64,000 nucleotides of DNA. It comes from Amycolatopsis sp. DSM 110486. Its GTDB lineage: Bacteria; Actinomycetota; Actinomycetes; Mycobacteriales; Pseudonocardiaceae. Every line of letters begins with the position of its first letter. Within the stretch, counting starts at the first letter, position 1. The notes below the pieces were generated by a model, which was given only the letters and a program-made list of their open reading frames with translations, had not been told where the DNA came from and did no database searches. Both the position numbers and the translations under genes were made by a program. Where the stretch lies: the NCBI RefSeq assembly GCF_019468465.1, contig NZ_CP080519.1, forward strand, positions 4,727,001 to 4,791,000, read 5' to 3'. Positions 35,993 to 44,763 of the stretch are shown here, piece by piece.

Positions 35993-36136
35993 ATGACGGT
36001 CCGGGTGACGGAATCCACGCCGCCGACCAGGCTGCGCTCCGCGTGGTGGGCACGCCTGCGCGCGCCGAAACACCGCGACCCAGTTCGTGCTGGTGGTTCT
36101 GAGGCTCTGAAGAGCTCCCCACCTCTGCGCGGGTGA
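35993..36136 (+). CDS. Possible 47-aa basic micro-protein
   Basis: Reads MTVRVTESTPPTRLRSAWWARLRAPKHRDPVRAGG and ends SSPPLRG. It lies in the 590-bp gap between maf and the exporter gene, preceded by GGAAGGGA and followed by a strong + strand hairpin with T-run, which argues that a transcript is made here. Frames on the other strand are arginine-rich shadows. No family recognised; it may equally be a non-coding RNA locus. A GTTGC-TC-GCAAC palindrome (35919-35930) is a possible promoter element. Confidence 0.35.
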   Translation: MTVRVTESTPPTRLRSAWWARLRAPKHRDPVRAGGSEALKSSPPLRG

Positions 36137-36210
36137 GCTTGCTGCCGCCCGGCCGGTCGACTCCGGCCGTACCGGGCTGCTGACCCCTCGACTTTTCTCC
36201 CGCGGTAAAC

Positions 36211-36266
36211 GTGCCGCCCCTCGGCCCCGGCTCCCGCACCGGCGGCCGAGGGGCAGCACGTCGTTT
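36211..36266 (+). terminator. Strong hairpin with T-run
   Basis: GTGCCGCCCCTCGGCC (36211-36226) pairs with 36244-36259 at 15 of 16 positions, then GTCGTTTT follows. It ends a + strand transcript from the maf-exporter gap. Confidence 0.7.
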
Positions 36267-36357
36267 TGTGCCGCACCGGCCAAGCCCCGTGAGTGCGGGC
36301 TGGGTTCGCCGGTTTGGCCACTCATAGGCGCCGCGAGCCCGCAGCTGTCGTCCGCCA

Positions 36358-36393
36358 CTGCCCGAGCCGGCCGATGCGGCCGGTCTTGGGCAG
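36358..36393 (-). terminator. GC-rich hairpin after the 14-TMS exporter gene
   Basis: CTGCCC/GGGCAG outer and CCGGCC/GGCCGG inner stems around a 5-nt loop, 40 bp past the exporter stop; no clear T-run. Confidence 0.5.
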
Positions 36394-36433
36394 CGTGGTT
36401 GAGCTGTGCACGAGGCTCGGTTGGCCTGCCAAG

Positions 36434-38059
36434 TCAGGCGGTGACCGGGGTTTCCGACGAGGTCGGGGTGGTGGCCGTCGGGGCGGGGCGGGGGGTGACG
36501 CGGCGCAGGAAGGACGCCGAGACGACGCCCAGGATGAGCACGGCGATCGGCAGGATCAGCGTGGCGCGGGCGGCGTCGCTGAGGCCGTTGTGGACGGCTT
36601 CGGAGGCGAGGCGGCCCGCCTGGGCGGCGACGTCGGCGGGGAGGCCCGGGATGGGCGCGGGGCTCGCGGAGGAGCCGAACTCACCGGTCGAGGCGGCGGC
36701 GTGGGCGATGCCGTCGGTGAAGGGCTGGCGGTACTGCTCGGGCAGCTGCGCCGCGGCGGTGGTGGCCTCGTCGGCGATGGAGGCGCTGATGCGGGCCTGC
36801 AGGAGCACGCCGATGGCCGCGCTGCCGAGGACCCCGCCGACCTGGCGGGCGGTGTTGAAGATGCCCGACGCGGTGCCGGCGAGCTGGGGCTGGACCGAGG
36901 CCATGGTCAGGTTGCTCATCGGCGAGAAGATGCAGCCGATGCCGAGACCGCAGACGAGCAGCGCCGGGATCAGCGCCCACGGGCTGGTTTCCGGGCGAGC
37001 CTGCACGGCGATGATGCCGATGCCCACTGCGAGCAGGGAAAGCCCGCCCATCACGAGGTACTTGCCGTTGATGCGGTCGGACGCGCGGCCCACGAACGGC
37101 GCGATGACGCCCGACAGCAGCGACATCGGCGCGGTCAGCACACCGGCGAGCGTGGGGCTCAGGCCGAGCACCGTCTGGATGTAGATGATCAGCGGCAGGA
37201 ACATGCCGGTCATCGTGAAGCCGACCGTGGTGGCCGTGAGCGTGCCCGCGGAGAAGTTGCGGTTGCTGAACACGTTGAGCGGCACGAGCGGTTCGCGGCG
37301 GTTGTACTTCTGCCACAGCACGAACGCCACGAGCAGCACCACGCCGGCGCCGATGAACTCGAACACCGTGATGCCGGCGAAGACCGTGCCCCAGTCGTAC
37401 TGCTGGCCGTTCTGCACGCCGAACACCAAGCAGAACAGCCCGGCCGCCGACAGGAAGATGCCGATGAAGTCGAAGGCGTGCGCGTGTTTCGGCTGCCAGT
37501 CGGGCACGAGCAGCACTGTCAGCACGATGGCGATCACGCCGATCGGCACGTTGACGAAGAAGATCCACTCCCAGCCGAGGTGGTCGACCAGCACGCCGCC
37601 CAGCAGCGGGCCCGCGATGGTGGCCAGGCCGGCGACGCCGCCCCACGCGCCCATCGCCGGGCCGCGCTTGGCGGGCGCGAACAGGTGCGTGATGAACGCC
37701 AGCGTCTGAGGCGTCATCAGCGCGGCGCCGAGGCCCTGCACGGCGCGCGCCGCGATGAGCATCTCGACGCTGCCGGACAGGCCGCACCACAGCGACGCGC
37801 CCGTGAACACGACCAGGCCGGCGAGGAACACGCGCTTCGGCCCGAAGCGGTCGCCAAGGCGGCTGGTGAACAACATCGGCACGGCGTAGGTCAGCAGGTA
37901 GACGCTGATCACCCACACCACGGAGTTCAAGCCCGTGTTGAGCGTGCTCAGCATGTTCGGCACGGCGATGGACACGATGGTGGTGTCCAGCAGGATCATG
38001 AAGAACCCGAGGCACAACGCGCTCAGCGCGGCCCACGGGTTAGCTTGTCTTGCGTTCAT
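36434..38059 (-). CDS. DHA2-family MFS drug exporter (14 TMS)
   Basis: 541 aa, EmrB/QacA type, plasma membrane proton antiporter. Motif C-like and A-like stretches are seen: FFMILLDTTIVSIAVPNM (TM1, D1 motif), LGDRFGPKRVFLAG (motif A), ARAVQGLGAALMTPQTLAFI (TM4) and GPLLGGVLVDHLGWEWIFFVNVPIG (motif C, TM5). A roughly 60-residue loop before the last TM and a Pro/Thr tail are extra. It overlaps the PadR gene by 20 nt, so regulator and pump are translated from one mRNA, the usual PadR-efflux arrangement. Substrates unknown. Confidence 0.93.
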   Translation of the reverse strand: MNARQANPWAALSALCLGFFMILLDTTIVSIAVPNMLSTLNTGLNSVVWVISVYLLTYAVPMLFTSRLGDRFGPKRVFLAGLVVFTGASLWCGLSGSVEMLIAARAVQGLGAALMTPQTLAFITHLFAPAKRGPAMGAWGGVAGLATIAGPLLGGVLVDHLGWEWIFFVNVPIGVIAIVLTVLLVPDWQPKHAHAFDFIGIFLSAAGLFCLVFGVQNGQQYDWGTVFAGITVFEFIGAGVVLLVAFVLWQKYNRREPLVPLNVFSNRNFSAGTLTATTVGFTMTGMFLPLIIYIQTVLGLSPTLAGVLTAPMSLLSGVIAPFVGRASDRINGKYLVMGGLSLLAVGIGIIAVQARPETSPWALIPALLVCGLGIGCIFSPMSNLTMASVQPQLAGTASGIFNTARQVGGVLGSAAIGVLLQARISASIADEATTAAAQLPEQYRQPFTDGIAHAAASTGEFGSSASPAPIPGLPADVAAQAGRLASEAVHNGLSDAARATLILPIAVLILGVVSASFLRRVTPRPAPTATTPTSSETPVTA

Positions 38060-38657
38060 GGTGTTCCTTGATGAGGCTGAGGGAGGGCTTCTCGTCCTGG
38101 AACCGGATGCGCCCTGAGGAAAGATCGGCGTGCAGGCGTTCGCACCACTCGAGCTCGAAAGCCCGGTGGGCGGCGGCGTAGCGGAAATCGAGCCAGTAGA
38201 TCTCGGGGACCGCGTTGTCCCGCACCTTCTTGAACATCACCTGGTCGGCCGCGATGCTCGCGCGCAGCAGCGTGAGGCGGTGCTCCAGCTCGGCCAGCGA
38301 CTTGTCCCGGCCGAGGTCGTCGATGACCGCCAGCCCGCTGAGGAACTCCGGGTACTCCTGGGCGACGTCGCCCAGCATCTCCCGAGCTCGCTGCTCGAAC
38401 ACGTCCTTGCCGGCCGCTGTCATCGCGTACACGGTCCGCTCGGGCCGCCGACCGTCGCGCTGGGTGTCGACGATCTCGACGAAACCGTTGTGCTGCAACC
38501 GTTCCACGGTGTGGTAGAGCGACCCGGCCTTCAGCTTCACGCGCTGGTCCACGTAGCGCTCGCGCATGAGCTGCGCCATCTCGTAGGGGTGCATCGGCTT
38601 CTCGTGGAGAAGCTCCAGCACGGCCACCCCCAGAGCGGTCAGCTTCGCCGCAACCAT
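38040..38657 (-). CDS. PadR-family regulator (Vir-type)
   Basis: 205 aa. N-terminal winged helix MVAAKLTALGVAVLELLHEKPMHPYEMAQLMRERYVDQRVKLKAGSLYHTVERLQHNGFVEIVDTQRDGRRPERTVYAMTAAG (residues 1-83) is the PadR signature; the C-terminal half is the helical Vir_act_alpha_C dimerisation domain with FKKVRDNAVPEIYWLDFRYAAAHRAFELEW. ATG 38657 has AAAGGA at good spacing. By family knowledge it represses itself and the overlapping exporter until a drug-like ligand binds. Direct repeats upstream are candidate sites. Confidence 0.92.
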   Translation of the reverse strand: MVAAKLTALGVAVLELLHEKPMHPYEMAQLMRERYVDQRVKLKAGSLYHTVERLQHNGFVEIVDTQRDGRRPERTVYAMTAAGKDVFEQRAREMLGDVAQEYPEFLSGLAVIDDLGRDKSLAELEHRLTLLRASIAADQVMFKKVRDNAVPEIYWLDFRYAAAHRAFELEWCERLHADLSSGRIRFQDEKPSLSLIKEHHERKTS

Positions 38658-38700
38658 GGCTGTTGATCCTTTCGAGTGATCCGGCGTGGTTATTCCATGT

Positions 38701-38723
38701 GGACTATATTCAACGGGACTATA
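38701..38723. promoter_or_regulatory. Direct repeats upstream of padR
   Basis: GGACTATA occurs at 38701-38708 and 38716-38723, a 15-bp period. On the minus strand each gives TATAGT, a good -10, so regulator binding here would overlap the promoter. Confidence 0.5.
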
Positions 38724-38739
38724 CGACTTCGGGTACGGG

Positions 38740-38868
38740 CGGGTCCAGTGCGATTTGCGCTGGTGAGCGCGTTGTCGCGCACGGTGATGGCAAGGACTGG
38801 ACCCGACGAAGACACCGTAACCGGCGGCACCGACAAAAACCGCGGTCGCTGTGCGTGACCAGCGCAAA
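38740..38868. repeat. Nested inverted repeats between padR and the MFS gene
   Basis: CGGGTCCAGT (38740-38749) pairs with ACTGGACCCG (38796-38805), and TTTGCGCTGGT (38754-38764) pairs with ACCAGCGCAAA (38858-38868). The pairs interlock, so only one can form at a time. No gene is seen in 38724-38924. Confidence 0.6.
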
Positions 38869-38874
38869 CGCGGA

Positions 38875-38906
38875 TGCCCGCCGCCCCGGACAAGGGGCGA
38901 CGGGCA
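38875..38906 (-). terminator. Hairpin after the MFS gene
   Basis: A 13-nt stem (12 matches) TGCCCGCCGCCCC / GGGGCGACGGGCA with a 6-nt loop, 20 bp past the stop of the minus-strand MFS gene. Confidence 0.7.
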
Positions 38907-38924
38907 CCGAAAGGACTCCAGACC

Positions 38925-40253
38925 TCAGTCAGCCACGTGCTGCAACTGCTTCCGCGCCTCCCGCGCCCGCTTCCCCCACAGCGAGTACCAGCCGGAAATA
39001 CCCGTCCCCACCGTCAGCGCGGCCGCGCTCAGCCCGAGTGACCAGTGCACCCCCACCGCCGCACCGAGCAGGCCGACGGTGAACCCGCTCCCGGCGCGCA
39101 GGCCGTTGGCGGAGACGTTGTAGACCCCGATCACCCGCCCGCGTTCGGCCGGTTTCGCCAGCAGTTGCACCACCGTCTGCCCGATCGACATCGACGCCAG
39201 GTTCGCGACACCGCCGATCACCAGCATTACCAACGCCAGCGGATAGCTCGCCGTCATCGCGAAGAACAGGCTCGACAACCCGTAGATCGCCGTGCTGACC
39301 ACCGCCGCGAACACGCTCGGCTTGATCCGGCCCGTCGCCTCCAGCAGGATGCCGCCGAGTACACCGCCGGCTCCGTTGGCGAACAGCAGCACGCCGTACG
39401 CCGTGCCGGCGCTGCCCGCGCCCAGGTCCTGGGCGAAGATCGGCATCGCGCTCTGCAGGGAAGCGCCGACGAAGAACGCGCCGAGCCCGGCCAGGATGAT
39501 CATCCCGACCATCGTCGGGTTCGCGCCGACCTCGCGCAGTACTCGCACCGAGTCGAACAGCCCCACGCGCGGCCGCGCCACGATGCCGCCGTCGCGCGTG
39601 TGACCGGTGAACTTGGTGCGGAACAAGAAGATCGTGAGCGGCAGGTAGAACGCGACGTTCACGAAGATCCCCGCCACCGGCCCCAGCCCGAGCAGCAGTG
39701 CCGACCCGACGACCGGGCCGAAGAGAATTCCCAGGCTGCGGAAGGTCGCGTTGAGCCGCACCGCGCTCGGCAGCTCGGACGGGCCGACGAAGTCGTGCAG
39801 CATCAGCTGTTCGCCCGGACCCCAGACCGCGCCCGCGACACCGTGCAAGATCAGCAGCACGCACGCGCTCCAGATCTGCAGCGTGTCGGTGAGGATCAGC
39901 ACGCCCCACAGTGCCGACACGAGCATGAACAACACCTGCGCGGCCTGGATGATCCGCCGGCAGTCGTGCCGGTCGGCCAGCCCGCCGAAGTACACCGAGA
40001 ACAGCAGGAACGGCACCCAGTGGCTGATCACCTCGAAGCCGGTGAGCGCGGGCGAGTGGAACTTCTCCCACAGCACCCAGTACGTGATGACGTGCTCGAT
40101 GTTGTCGGCCATCATCGCGAGCGCCGCGCCGAACAGGTACGGGCGGCAGTCCTTGTTGTACAGCGCGGCGAACTTGCGCGGCGCGGTCGCGACCGCGCCG
40201 TCCCCGCCGCCTTCCTCCAGGACGTGCGTCGGCACGCCACACGCGGAACACAT
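38925..40253 (-). CDS. MFS exporter (EntS-like, 12 TMS)
   Basis: 442 aa with twelve hydrophobic segments. It begins MCSACGVPTHVLEEGG, with an unusual C-x-x-C, then CRPYLFGAALAMMADNIEHVITYWVLWEKF (TM1), FGGLADRHDCRRIIQAAQVLF (motif A-like), and RLNATFRSLGILFGPVVGSALLLGLG (TM5-6). The helical pattern matches the MFS_3/EntS group that exports siderophores or drugs. The divergent TetR gene and shared palindromic operator make it the regulator's target. Promoter TAGACA-17-TAGCGT lies across that palindrome. Substrate unknown. Confidence 0.88.
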   Translation of the reverse strand: MCSACGVPTHVLEEGGGDGAVATAPRKFAALYNKDCRPYLFGAALAMMADNIEHVITYWVLWEKFHSPALTGFEVISHWVPFLLFSVYFGGLADRHDCRRIIQAAQVLFMLVSALWGVLILTDTLQIWSACVLLILHGVAGAVWGPGEQLMLHDFVGPSELPSAVRLNATFRSLGILFGPVVGSALLLGLGPVAGIFVNVAFYLPLTIFLFRTKFTGHTRDGGIVARPRVGLFDSVRVLREVGANPTMVGMIILAGLGAFFVGASLQSAMPIFAQDLGAGSAGTAYGVLLFANGAGGVLGGILLEATGRIKPSVFAAVVSTAIYGLSSLFFAMTASYPLALVMLVIGGVANLASMSIGQTVVQLLAKPAERGRVIGVYNVSANGLRAGSGFTVGLLGAAVGVHWSLGLSAAALTVGTGISGWYSLWGKRAREARKQLQHVAD

Positions 40254-40284
40254 GTCGAGTGACCCCCTTTTGCCGCGGCCTACG

Positions 40285-40325
40285 CTAGACGCGACGTTGC
40301 GTCTTGTCTAGAAGCCGATTAGGCT
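40285..40325. promoter_or_regulatory. Palindromic operator covering two divergent promoters
   Basis: AGACGC-GACGTT-GCGTCT (40287-40304) is nested in CTAGAC (40285-40290) ... GTCTAG (40306-40311). Minus strand: TAGACA, 17 nt, TAGCGT for the MFS gene. Plus strand: TTGCGT (40297-40302), 17 nt, TAGGCT (40320-40325), 7 nt before the tetR GTG. A dimer bound here would block both. Confidence 0.7.
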
Positions 40326-40332
40326 CGCCGAG

Positions 40333-40941
40333 GTGGGAAACACCACTGCACCGGACACGCGCCGGCATCACGGGAACCGCTACGGCCGCAGTGAAGACGC
40401 ACGGCGCGCCGTGCTGGAGGCCGCCGACGACCTGCTGGTGGAACACGGTTTCGCCGGGCTCACGATCGAGCGGATCGCGGCGGCCGCAGGCGTGGCGAAG
40501 CAGACGATCTACCGCTGGTGGCCGTCCAAAGTGGACATCCTGCTGGACGCGCTTGGCGACGACCTCGCCGAGGAGCTCGTGCCGCCCGACCACGGCGACC
40601 TGCGCCGCGACCTGCGGGAGCACCTCGCGGCTGTCGCGACCTTCCTGACCACGGCCGACGCCGGCGCAGTGTTCCGCGCGCTGATCGGCCAGGCGCAGCA
40701 CGACCCGGAGCTGGCCACGCGGCTGCGTGCGGAGCAGGTCCACGGGCAGCACGAACGCGACCGGCTGCCGTTCGAACGGGCGGTCGCCCGCGGCGAGCTC
40801 CCCGCCGACACCGACCTCGACTGCCTGGTGGAGCAGGCCATCGGGCCCGTCCACTACCGCGTGCTGGTCACCGGCGCGCCCGTCACGCGCGAGTTCACCG
40901 ACGCGCTGGCCGACCGCGTCGTGAACGGTTGCACGGGCTGA
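40333..40941 (+). CDS. TetR-family regulator of the divergent MFS exporter
   Basis: 202 aa. The HTH reads GRSEDARRAVLEAADDLLVEHGFAGLTIERIAAAAGVAKQTIYRWWPSKVDILLDALGD (about 17-75), a clear TetR_N; the C-terminal domain is of the TetR_C_11/AcrR type. GTG 40333 is 7 nt from its -10 and has no ribosome site, so leaderless. Convergent with accE (18-bp gap). The operator between it and the exporter suggests the standard repressor-pump pair; ligand unknown. Confidence 0.92.
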   Translation: MGNTTAPDTRRHHGNRYGRSEDARRAVLEAADDLLVEHGFAGLTIERIAAAAGVAKQTIYRWWPSKVDILLDALGDDLAEELVPPDHGDLRRDLREHLAAVATFLTTADAGAVFRALIGQAQHDPELATRLRAEQVHGQHERDRLPFERAVARGELPADTDLDCLVEQAIGPVHYRVLVTGAPVTREFTDALADRVVNGCTG

Positions 40942-40959
40942 ACCCGGTCAAAGCTCGGG

Positions 40960-41175
40960 TCAGCGCGGCAGCGCCGAAGCCCGCCACGCGCCGTCGCCCG
41001 GCTGCGGCGTCGTGCCCAGCCGTGCCGCGCGGTCGTTCCACCACGACGTCCGCCTCTCGGGCGCGGGCGAGCCACCCGAAGACGCCGCCACCGCCGCCAC
41101 AACAGCGGTGAGGGCGGCGAGTTCGGCGTCGTCCGGGTTGCCGCGGACGACGCGAAGCAAGGGGCGATCGCTCAC
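40960..41175 (-). CDS. accE: Acyl-CoA carboxylase epsilon subunit
   Basis: 71 aa: VSDRPLLRVVRGNPDDAELAALTAVVAAVAA then PERRTSWWNDRAARLGTTPQPGDGAWRASALPR. The LLRVVRGNPDDAELAALTAVVAA helix and the C-terminal W-x-D-R-A and G-x-G-A-W-R-A-S-x-x-P-R are the marks of the epsilon (AccE/PccE) subunit, which strengthens AccA-AccD assembly in actinobacteria. GTG 41175 lies 8 nt past the accD stop with GAGG upstream; GTG 41187 is an alternative inside accD. Same order as Rv3280-Rv3281. Confidence 0.92.
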   Translation of the reverse strand: MSDRPLLRVVRGNPDDAELAALTAVVAAVAASSGGSPAPERRTSWWNDRAARLGTTPQPGDGAWRASALPR

Positions 41176-41183
41176 GGGAGACC

Positions 41184-42818
41184 TCACAGGGGGATGTTGC
41201 CGTGCTTCTTGGGCGGCAGCGTTTCGCGCTTGGTCTTCAGCAGCGCCAGCGCCTTCGTGATGTGGCCGCGCGTGTGCGCCGGCACGATCACCGAGTCGAC
41301 GTACCCGCGTTCGGCGGCGGCGTACGGGTTCAGCAGCGTGTCCTCGTACTCCTGGATCAGCTCGGCGCGCAGTGCGTCGACGTCACGGCCCTCGGCCGCG
41401 GCGGCCGCGAGCGTCTTGCGGTGCACGATGTTCGCCGCACCCTGCGCGCCCATCACGGCGACCTGCGCGGTCGGCCAGGCCAGGTTGACGTCGGCGCCGA
41501 GGTGCTTGGAGCCCATCACGTCGTACGCGCCGCCGTAGGCCTTGCGCGTGATCACGGTGACCAGCGGGACCGTGGCCTCCGCGTAGGCGTAGATCAGCTT
41601 CGCGCCGCGGCGGATGATGCCGTTCCACTCCTGGTCGGTGCCGGGCAGGAAGCCGGGCACGTCAACGAAGGTGAGCACGGGGATGTTGAACGCGTCGCAC
41701 GTGCGCACGAACCGCGCGGCCTTCTCCGACGCCGCGATGTCGAGGCAGCCGGCGAACTGCGTCGGCTGGTTCGCGACCACGCCCACGCTCTGCCCGTCGA
41801 CGCGGCCGAAGCCCACGAGGATGTTGGGCGCGAAGAGCTCGTGGACCTCGAGGAACTCGCCGTCGTCGAGCACGCGGGTGACGACCTCGTGCATGTCGTA
41901 TGGCGTGTTCGGCGAGTCGGGGATGATCGTGTCGAGCTCGCGGTCGGTGTCGGTCACGTCGTCGAAGAACCCGGCGGGCTCACCCGGCTCGAAGGCCGGC
42001 GGCTCGGACAGGTTGTTCTGCGGCAGGTACGACAGCAGTTCCTTGACGTAGGCGATCGCGTCCTCGTCGTCGGAGCCGAGGTAGTGCGCGACGCCGGACT
42101 TGGTGTTGTGCGTGCGCGCGCCGCCGAGCTCCTCGAAGGTCACGTCCTCGCCCGTCACGGTCTTCACGACGTCCGGGCCGGTGATGAACATCTGCGACGT
42201 CTCGTCGACCATCACCACGAAGTCGGTGAGCGCGGGCGAGTAGACGTGCCCGCCGGCGTTCGCGCCCATGATCAGGGAGATCTGCGGGATCACGCCCGAA
42301 GCGTGGGTGTTGCGGCGGAAGATCTCGGCGTAGAGGCCGAGGGACACCACACCTTCCTGGATGCGCGCGCCGCCGCCCTCGTTCATGCCGATGATCGGGC
42401 AGCCGGTCTTGATCGCGAGGTCCATGACCTTCACGATCTTCTCGCCGTACACCTCGCCGAGCGCGCCGCCGAAGACCGTGACGTCCTGGGAGAACACGCA
42501 CACGGGCCGGCCGTTGACGGTGCCGTAGCCCGAGACCACGCCGTCGCCGTACGGGCGGTTCTTCTCCAGCCCGAAGTTCGTGGAGCGGTGGCGCGCCAGC
42601 TCGTCGAGCTCGACGAACGACCCCTCGTCGAGCAGCAGATCGATGCGCTCGCGGGCCGTCTTCTTGCCCTTGGCGTGCTGCTTCTCGATGGCACGCTCGG
42701 ATCCGGCGTGCACGGCCTCGTCGTAGCGGCGGTAGAGGTCCGCGAGCTTGCCGGCCGTGGTGTGGATGTCCGGTTCTTCCTCGGGCGGAGTCCCGAGCGG
42801 CTGCGTCGCACTGCTCAT
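41184..42818 (-). CDS. accD: Acyl-CoA carboxylase beta subunit (propionyl-CoA type)
   Basis: 544-aa carboxyltransferase, AccD5/PccB-like. N-terminal [54 protein letters not shown], acyl-CoA site [23 protein letters not shown] and [17 protein letters not shown], biotin site [52 protein letters not shown]. The Asp in AYGGAYDVM fits propionyl-CoA preference (acetyl-CoA enzymes differ here), from family knowledge. TAAGCT lies 7 nt before the ATG (minus strand, 42826-42831), so leaderless. accE follows. Confidence 0.95.
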   Translation of the reverse strand: MSSATQPLGTPPEEEPDIHTTAGKLADLYRRYDEAVHAGSERAIEKQHAKGKKTARERIDLLLDEGSFVELDELARHRSTNFGLEKNRPYGDGVVSGYGTVNGRPVCVFSQDVTVFGGALGEVYGEKIVKVMDLAIKTGCPIIGMNEGGGARIQEGVVSLGLYAEIFRRNTHASGVIPQISLIMGANAGGHVYSPALTDFVVMVDETSQMFITGPDVVKTVTGEDVTFEELGGARTHNTKSGVAHYLGSDDEDAIAYVKELLSYLPQNNLSEPPAFEPGEPAGFFDDVTDTDRELDTIIPDSPNTPYDMHEVVTRVLDDGEFLEVHELFAPNILVGFGRVDGQSVGVVANQPTQFAGCLDIAASEKAARFVRTCDAFNIPVLTFVDVPGFLPGTDQEWNGIIRRGAKLIYAYAEATVPLVTVITRKAYGGAYDVMGSKHLGADVNLAWPTAQVAVMGAQGAANIVHRKTLAAAAAEGRDVDALRAELIQEYEDTLLNPYAAAERGYVDSVIVPAHTRGHITKALALLKTKRETLPPKKHGNIPL

Positions 42819-42888
42819 GAAGCGGAGCTTAGCTACCGCCAGGTCGCTTCGCGTGTGGCGTACGCCTCCCCGGGCATAGGCTGGCTGC

Positions 42889-43695
42889 GTGCTTCCCGTC
42901 CGCCCGCTCGGGCCCGCCGATCTGTCCGCTTGCCTCGATCTCGGAGCCGACCGCGACTGGCCGCGGGAGCACCGCAAGTGGTCGATCCTGCTCGACGTCG
43001 GCCGCGGCTTCGGCATCGACGCGCCTGACGGCGGGCTCGCCGCCACCTCGATCCTTGTGGAGACGGGACCGGTCGCGTCGATCTCGATGGTCGTGGTCGC
43101 CGCCCGGCACGGACGCCAGGGCCTGGGCGGTCGAGTGACGGCCGAGGCGGTTTCGGCCGCGGGCGACGCCACGGTGTTCCTGCACGCGAGCGACTTCGGG
43201 CTGCGGCTGTACGAGTCCCTGGGCTTCGTGGTCGACGGCGGCTGCGAAGGCCACATCGGCGTGCTCACCGACGACGGTGGTCCGGCTTCGCGGCCGATCA
43301 CGCCGGCCGACGTGGCCCGGGTGTACTCACTCGACGCCGGCGCGCAGGGCTTCGCGCGGGAGGCGCTGCTGGACCGGCTGCTGTTCGAGGCCGAGCACGT
43401 CCACGTGACCGACGACGGGTTCGCTCTGGGCACCGTGCTGGACGGGGTGACGGTGATCGGTCCGGTGGTCGCGCCGGACGAGGAGCAGGCCCGGGCGTTG
43501 ATCCGCGGCATCGCGCGGGCGGCCGGCGGACGGATCCGGGTGGACGTGGATCTGGCCCAGGCGGGCCTTTCCGAGTGGTGCCGCGCGTCGGGGCTGCTGC
43601 CGATCGGCCCGGCTCCCCGGCTGGTCCACGGCGGTAGGTCGCTGCCGGGCGAAGCGGCGCGGAGGTTCGCGCCGTACAACCGCGCGCTGGGCTGA
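42889..43695 (+). CDS. GNAT-family acetyltransferase, two-domain
   Basis: 268 aa. First GNAT module: [43 protein letters not shown] with the acetyl-CoA segment [49 protein letters not shown] (about 64-110). The second half (about 145-268) is the DUF1248-type degenerate GNAT module, as in YitH-like proteins. Leaderless GTG 42889, 6 nt after TAGGCT (42877-42882). Divergent from accD; convergent with the marR gene. Substrate unknown. Confidence 0.85.
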   Translation: MLPVRPLGPADLSACLDLGADRDWPREHRKWSILLDVGRGFGIDAPDGGLAATSILVETGPVASISMVVVAARHGRQGLGGRVTAEAVSAAGDATVFLHASDFGLRLYESLGFVVDGGCEGHIGVLTDDGGPASRPITPADVARVYSLDAGAQGFAREALLDRLLFEAEHVHVTDDGFALGTVLDGVTVIGPVVAPDEEQARALIRGIARAAGGRIRVDVDLAQAGLSEWCRASGLLPIGPAPRLVHGGRSLPGEAARRFAPYNRALG

Positions 43696-43716
43696 GCTTC
43701 TCGGGGCGGGCCGGAG

Positions 43717-44133
43717 TCAGGCGGTTCGGACCGACGCGATCGCGGCCGCGAGCGACGGGTCGGCGCCCGCCTTGTCGAGCGCGGCCGTGAGAGTGGTGCG
43801 GTAGGTCGTCTCGACTTCGGCGTGCCGGGCTCGGCCCGCTTCGGTGATCACGGAGTAGACGCCCCGGCGATCGTCTTCGCAGAGATCGCGGACGCTCAGG
43901 CCCCGGTCCTCGAGGCGCGCCACCATGCGGCTCACCGAGCTCTGGTTGAGCCCCACCGCTTCGGCCAGCTCCTGCATCCGCAGCTCGCCCTTGGGCGCGG
44001 CGGCCAGCTTGCCGAGCGCGCGGTACTCGGACAACCCGATGCCGTGCTTGCGCTGCAAGGCTTTCGCCAGTTCCTGCTCGACTCGGGTGTGGAGCAGGAG
44101 CAGCCGGCCCCACGCGTCTTCGTCGTTGCTCAT
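43717..44133 (-). CDS. MarR-family regulator
   Basis: 138 aa. Winged helix: [69 protein letters not shown] (about 34-102), with the wing Asp-Arg-Arg-G typical of MarR. Flanking helices at both ends dimerise. ATG 44133 has AGGGGGAGGG upstream. Divergent from the flavin reductase gene over a 75-bp region with TGCA-rich repeats; such regulators usually sense phenolics, quinones or oxidants, in keeping with the two reductases next door (inference). Confidence 0.92.
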   Translation of the reverse strand: MSNDEDAWGRLLLLHTRVEQELAKALQRKHGIGLSEYRALGKLAAAPKGELRMQELAEAVGLNQSSVSRMVARLEDRGLSVRDLCEDDRRGVYSVITEAGRARHAEVETTYRTTLTAALDKAGADPSLAAAIASVRTA

Positions 44134-44152
44134 CGGCCCTCCCCCTTGACGT

Positions 44153-44196
44153 CAGAGTACATGCAGTGACAACATTTGAATGCACATGCATAGACT
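44153..44196. promoter_or_regulatory. marR/flavin-reductase operator region
   Basis: ACATGCA occurs at 44159-44165 and 44184-44190, and TGCA-CA-TGCA (44181-44190) is palindromic. TAGACT (44191-44196) with TGACAA 18 nt upstream could drive the reductase; TTGACG at 44153-44158 is another -35-like element. Confidence 0.45.
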
Positions 44197-44214
44197 TGAT
44201 GGGGAGAGATCGTG

Positions 44215-44760
44215 ATGGATCGGAGCTTCCTGTTTCTGGTGGCGGCCGCTCGCGCCGGGGGCAACACGGAGATGCTGGCCCGGCGCGCCGCGAGGGAGAT
44301 CACCCGGCAGCACGAGCAAACGTGGATCCGGCTGCCGGAGGTGCCGCTGCCCGCGTTCGAGGACCGGCGGCACGGCTTCGGCGAGCACCCGGAGCCGGCG
44401 GGCAACGAGAAGGTGCTGATGGACGCGACGTTCGCGGCCACGGACCTGGTGATCGCGTCGCCGGTGTACTGGTACTCGGTCGCGGCGAGCGTGAAGCTGT
44501 ACCTGGACTACTGGTCGGGGTGGATGAGGGTGCCGGGGGCGGAGTTCAAGGCTCGGATGAAGAGCAAGACGCTGTGGGGCGTCAGCGTGCTGAGTGAGGG
44601 GCCCGAGCAGGCCGACCCGCTGGTGGGCACGCTGGAGAAGACCGCCGCGTACCTGGGCATGCACTGGGGTGGTGTGCTGCTGGGCAACGGGAGCAGGCCC
44701 GGCGACGTGCTGGCCGACGAGGCGGCCATGAAGTCGGCCGCGTCCTTCTTCACCGGGTAG
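44215..44760 (+). CDS. NADPH-dependent FMN reductase (flavodoxin-like)
   Basis: 181 aa, flavodoxin fold. The phosphate-binding loop FLVAAARAGGNTEMLARRAARE (about 6-27) and ASPVYWYSVAASVKLYLDYW (about 80-100, isoalloxazine contact) are typical of WrbA/IsiB-like NAD(P)H:flavin or quinone reductases. ATG 44215 follows GGGGAGAG by 6 nt; GTG 44212 also possible. It is divergent from marR and convergent, 3 nt apart, with a second flavodoxin-fold reductase. Confidence 0.87.
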   Translation: MDRSFLFLVAAARAGGNTEMLARRAAREITRQHEQTWIRLPEVPLPAFEDRRHGFGEHPEPAGNEKVLMDATFAATDLVIASPVYWYSVAASVKLYLDYWSGWMRVPGAEFKARMKSKTLWGVSVLSEGPEQADPLVGTLEKTAAYLGMHWGGVLLGNGSRPGDVLADEAAMKSAASFFTG

Positions 44761-44763
44761 CCG

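Noticed and set aside
35854..36321. 155-aa minus-strand frame in the maf-exporter gap
   Set aside because: Arg/Ser/Cys-rich with no start signal and no family; read as noise.
41184..43679. 831-residue frame suggesting an N-terminal extension of AccD
   Set aside because: The extension is antisense to the GNAT gene; the ATG at 42818 has its own -10 and begins the conserved protein.
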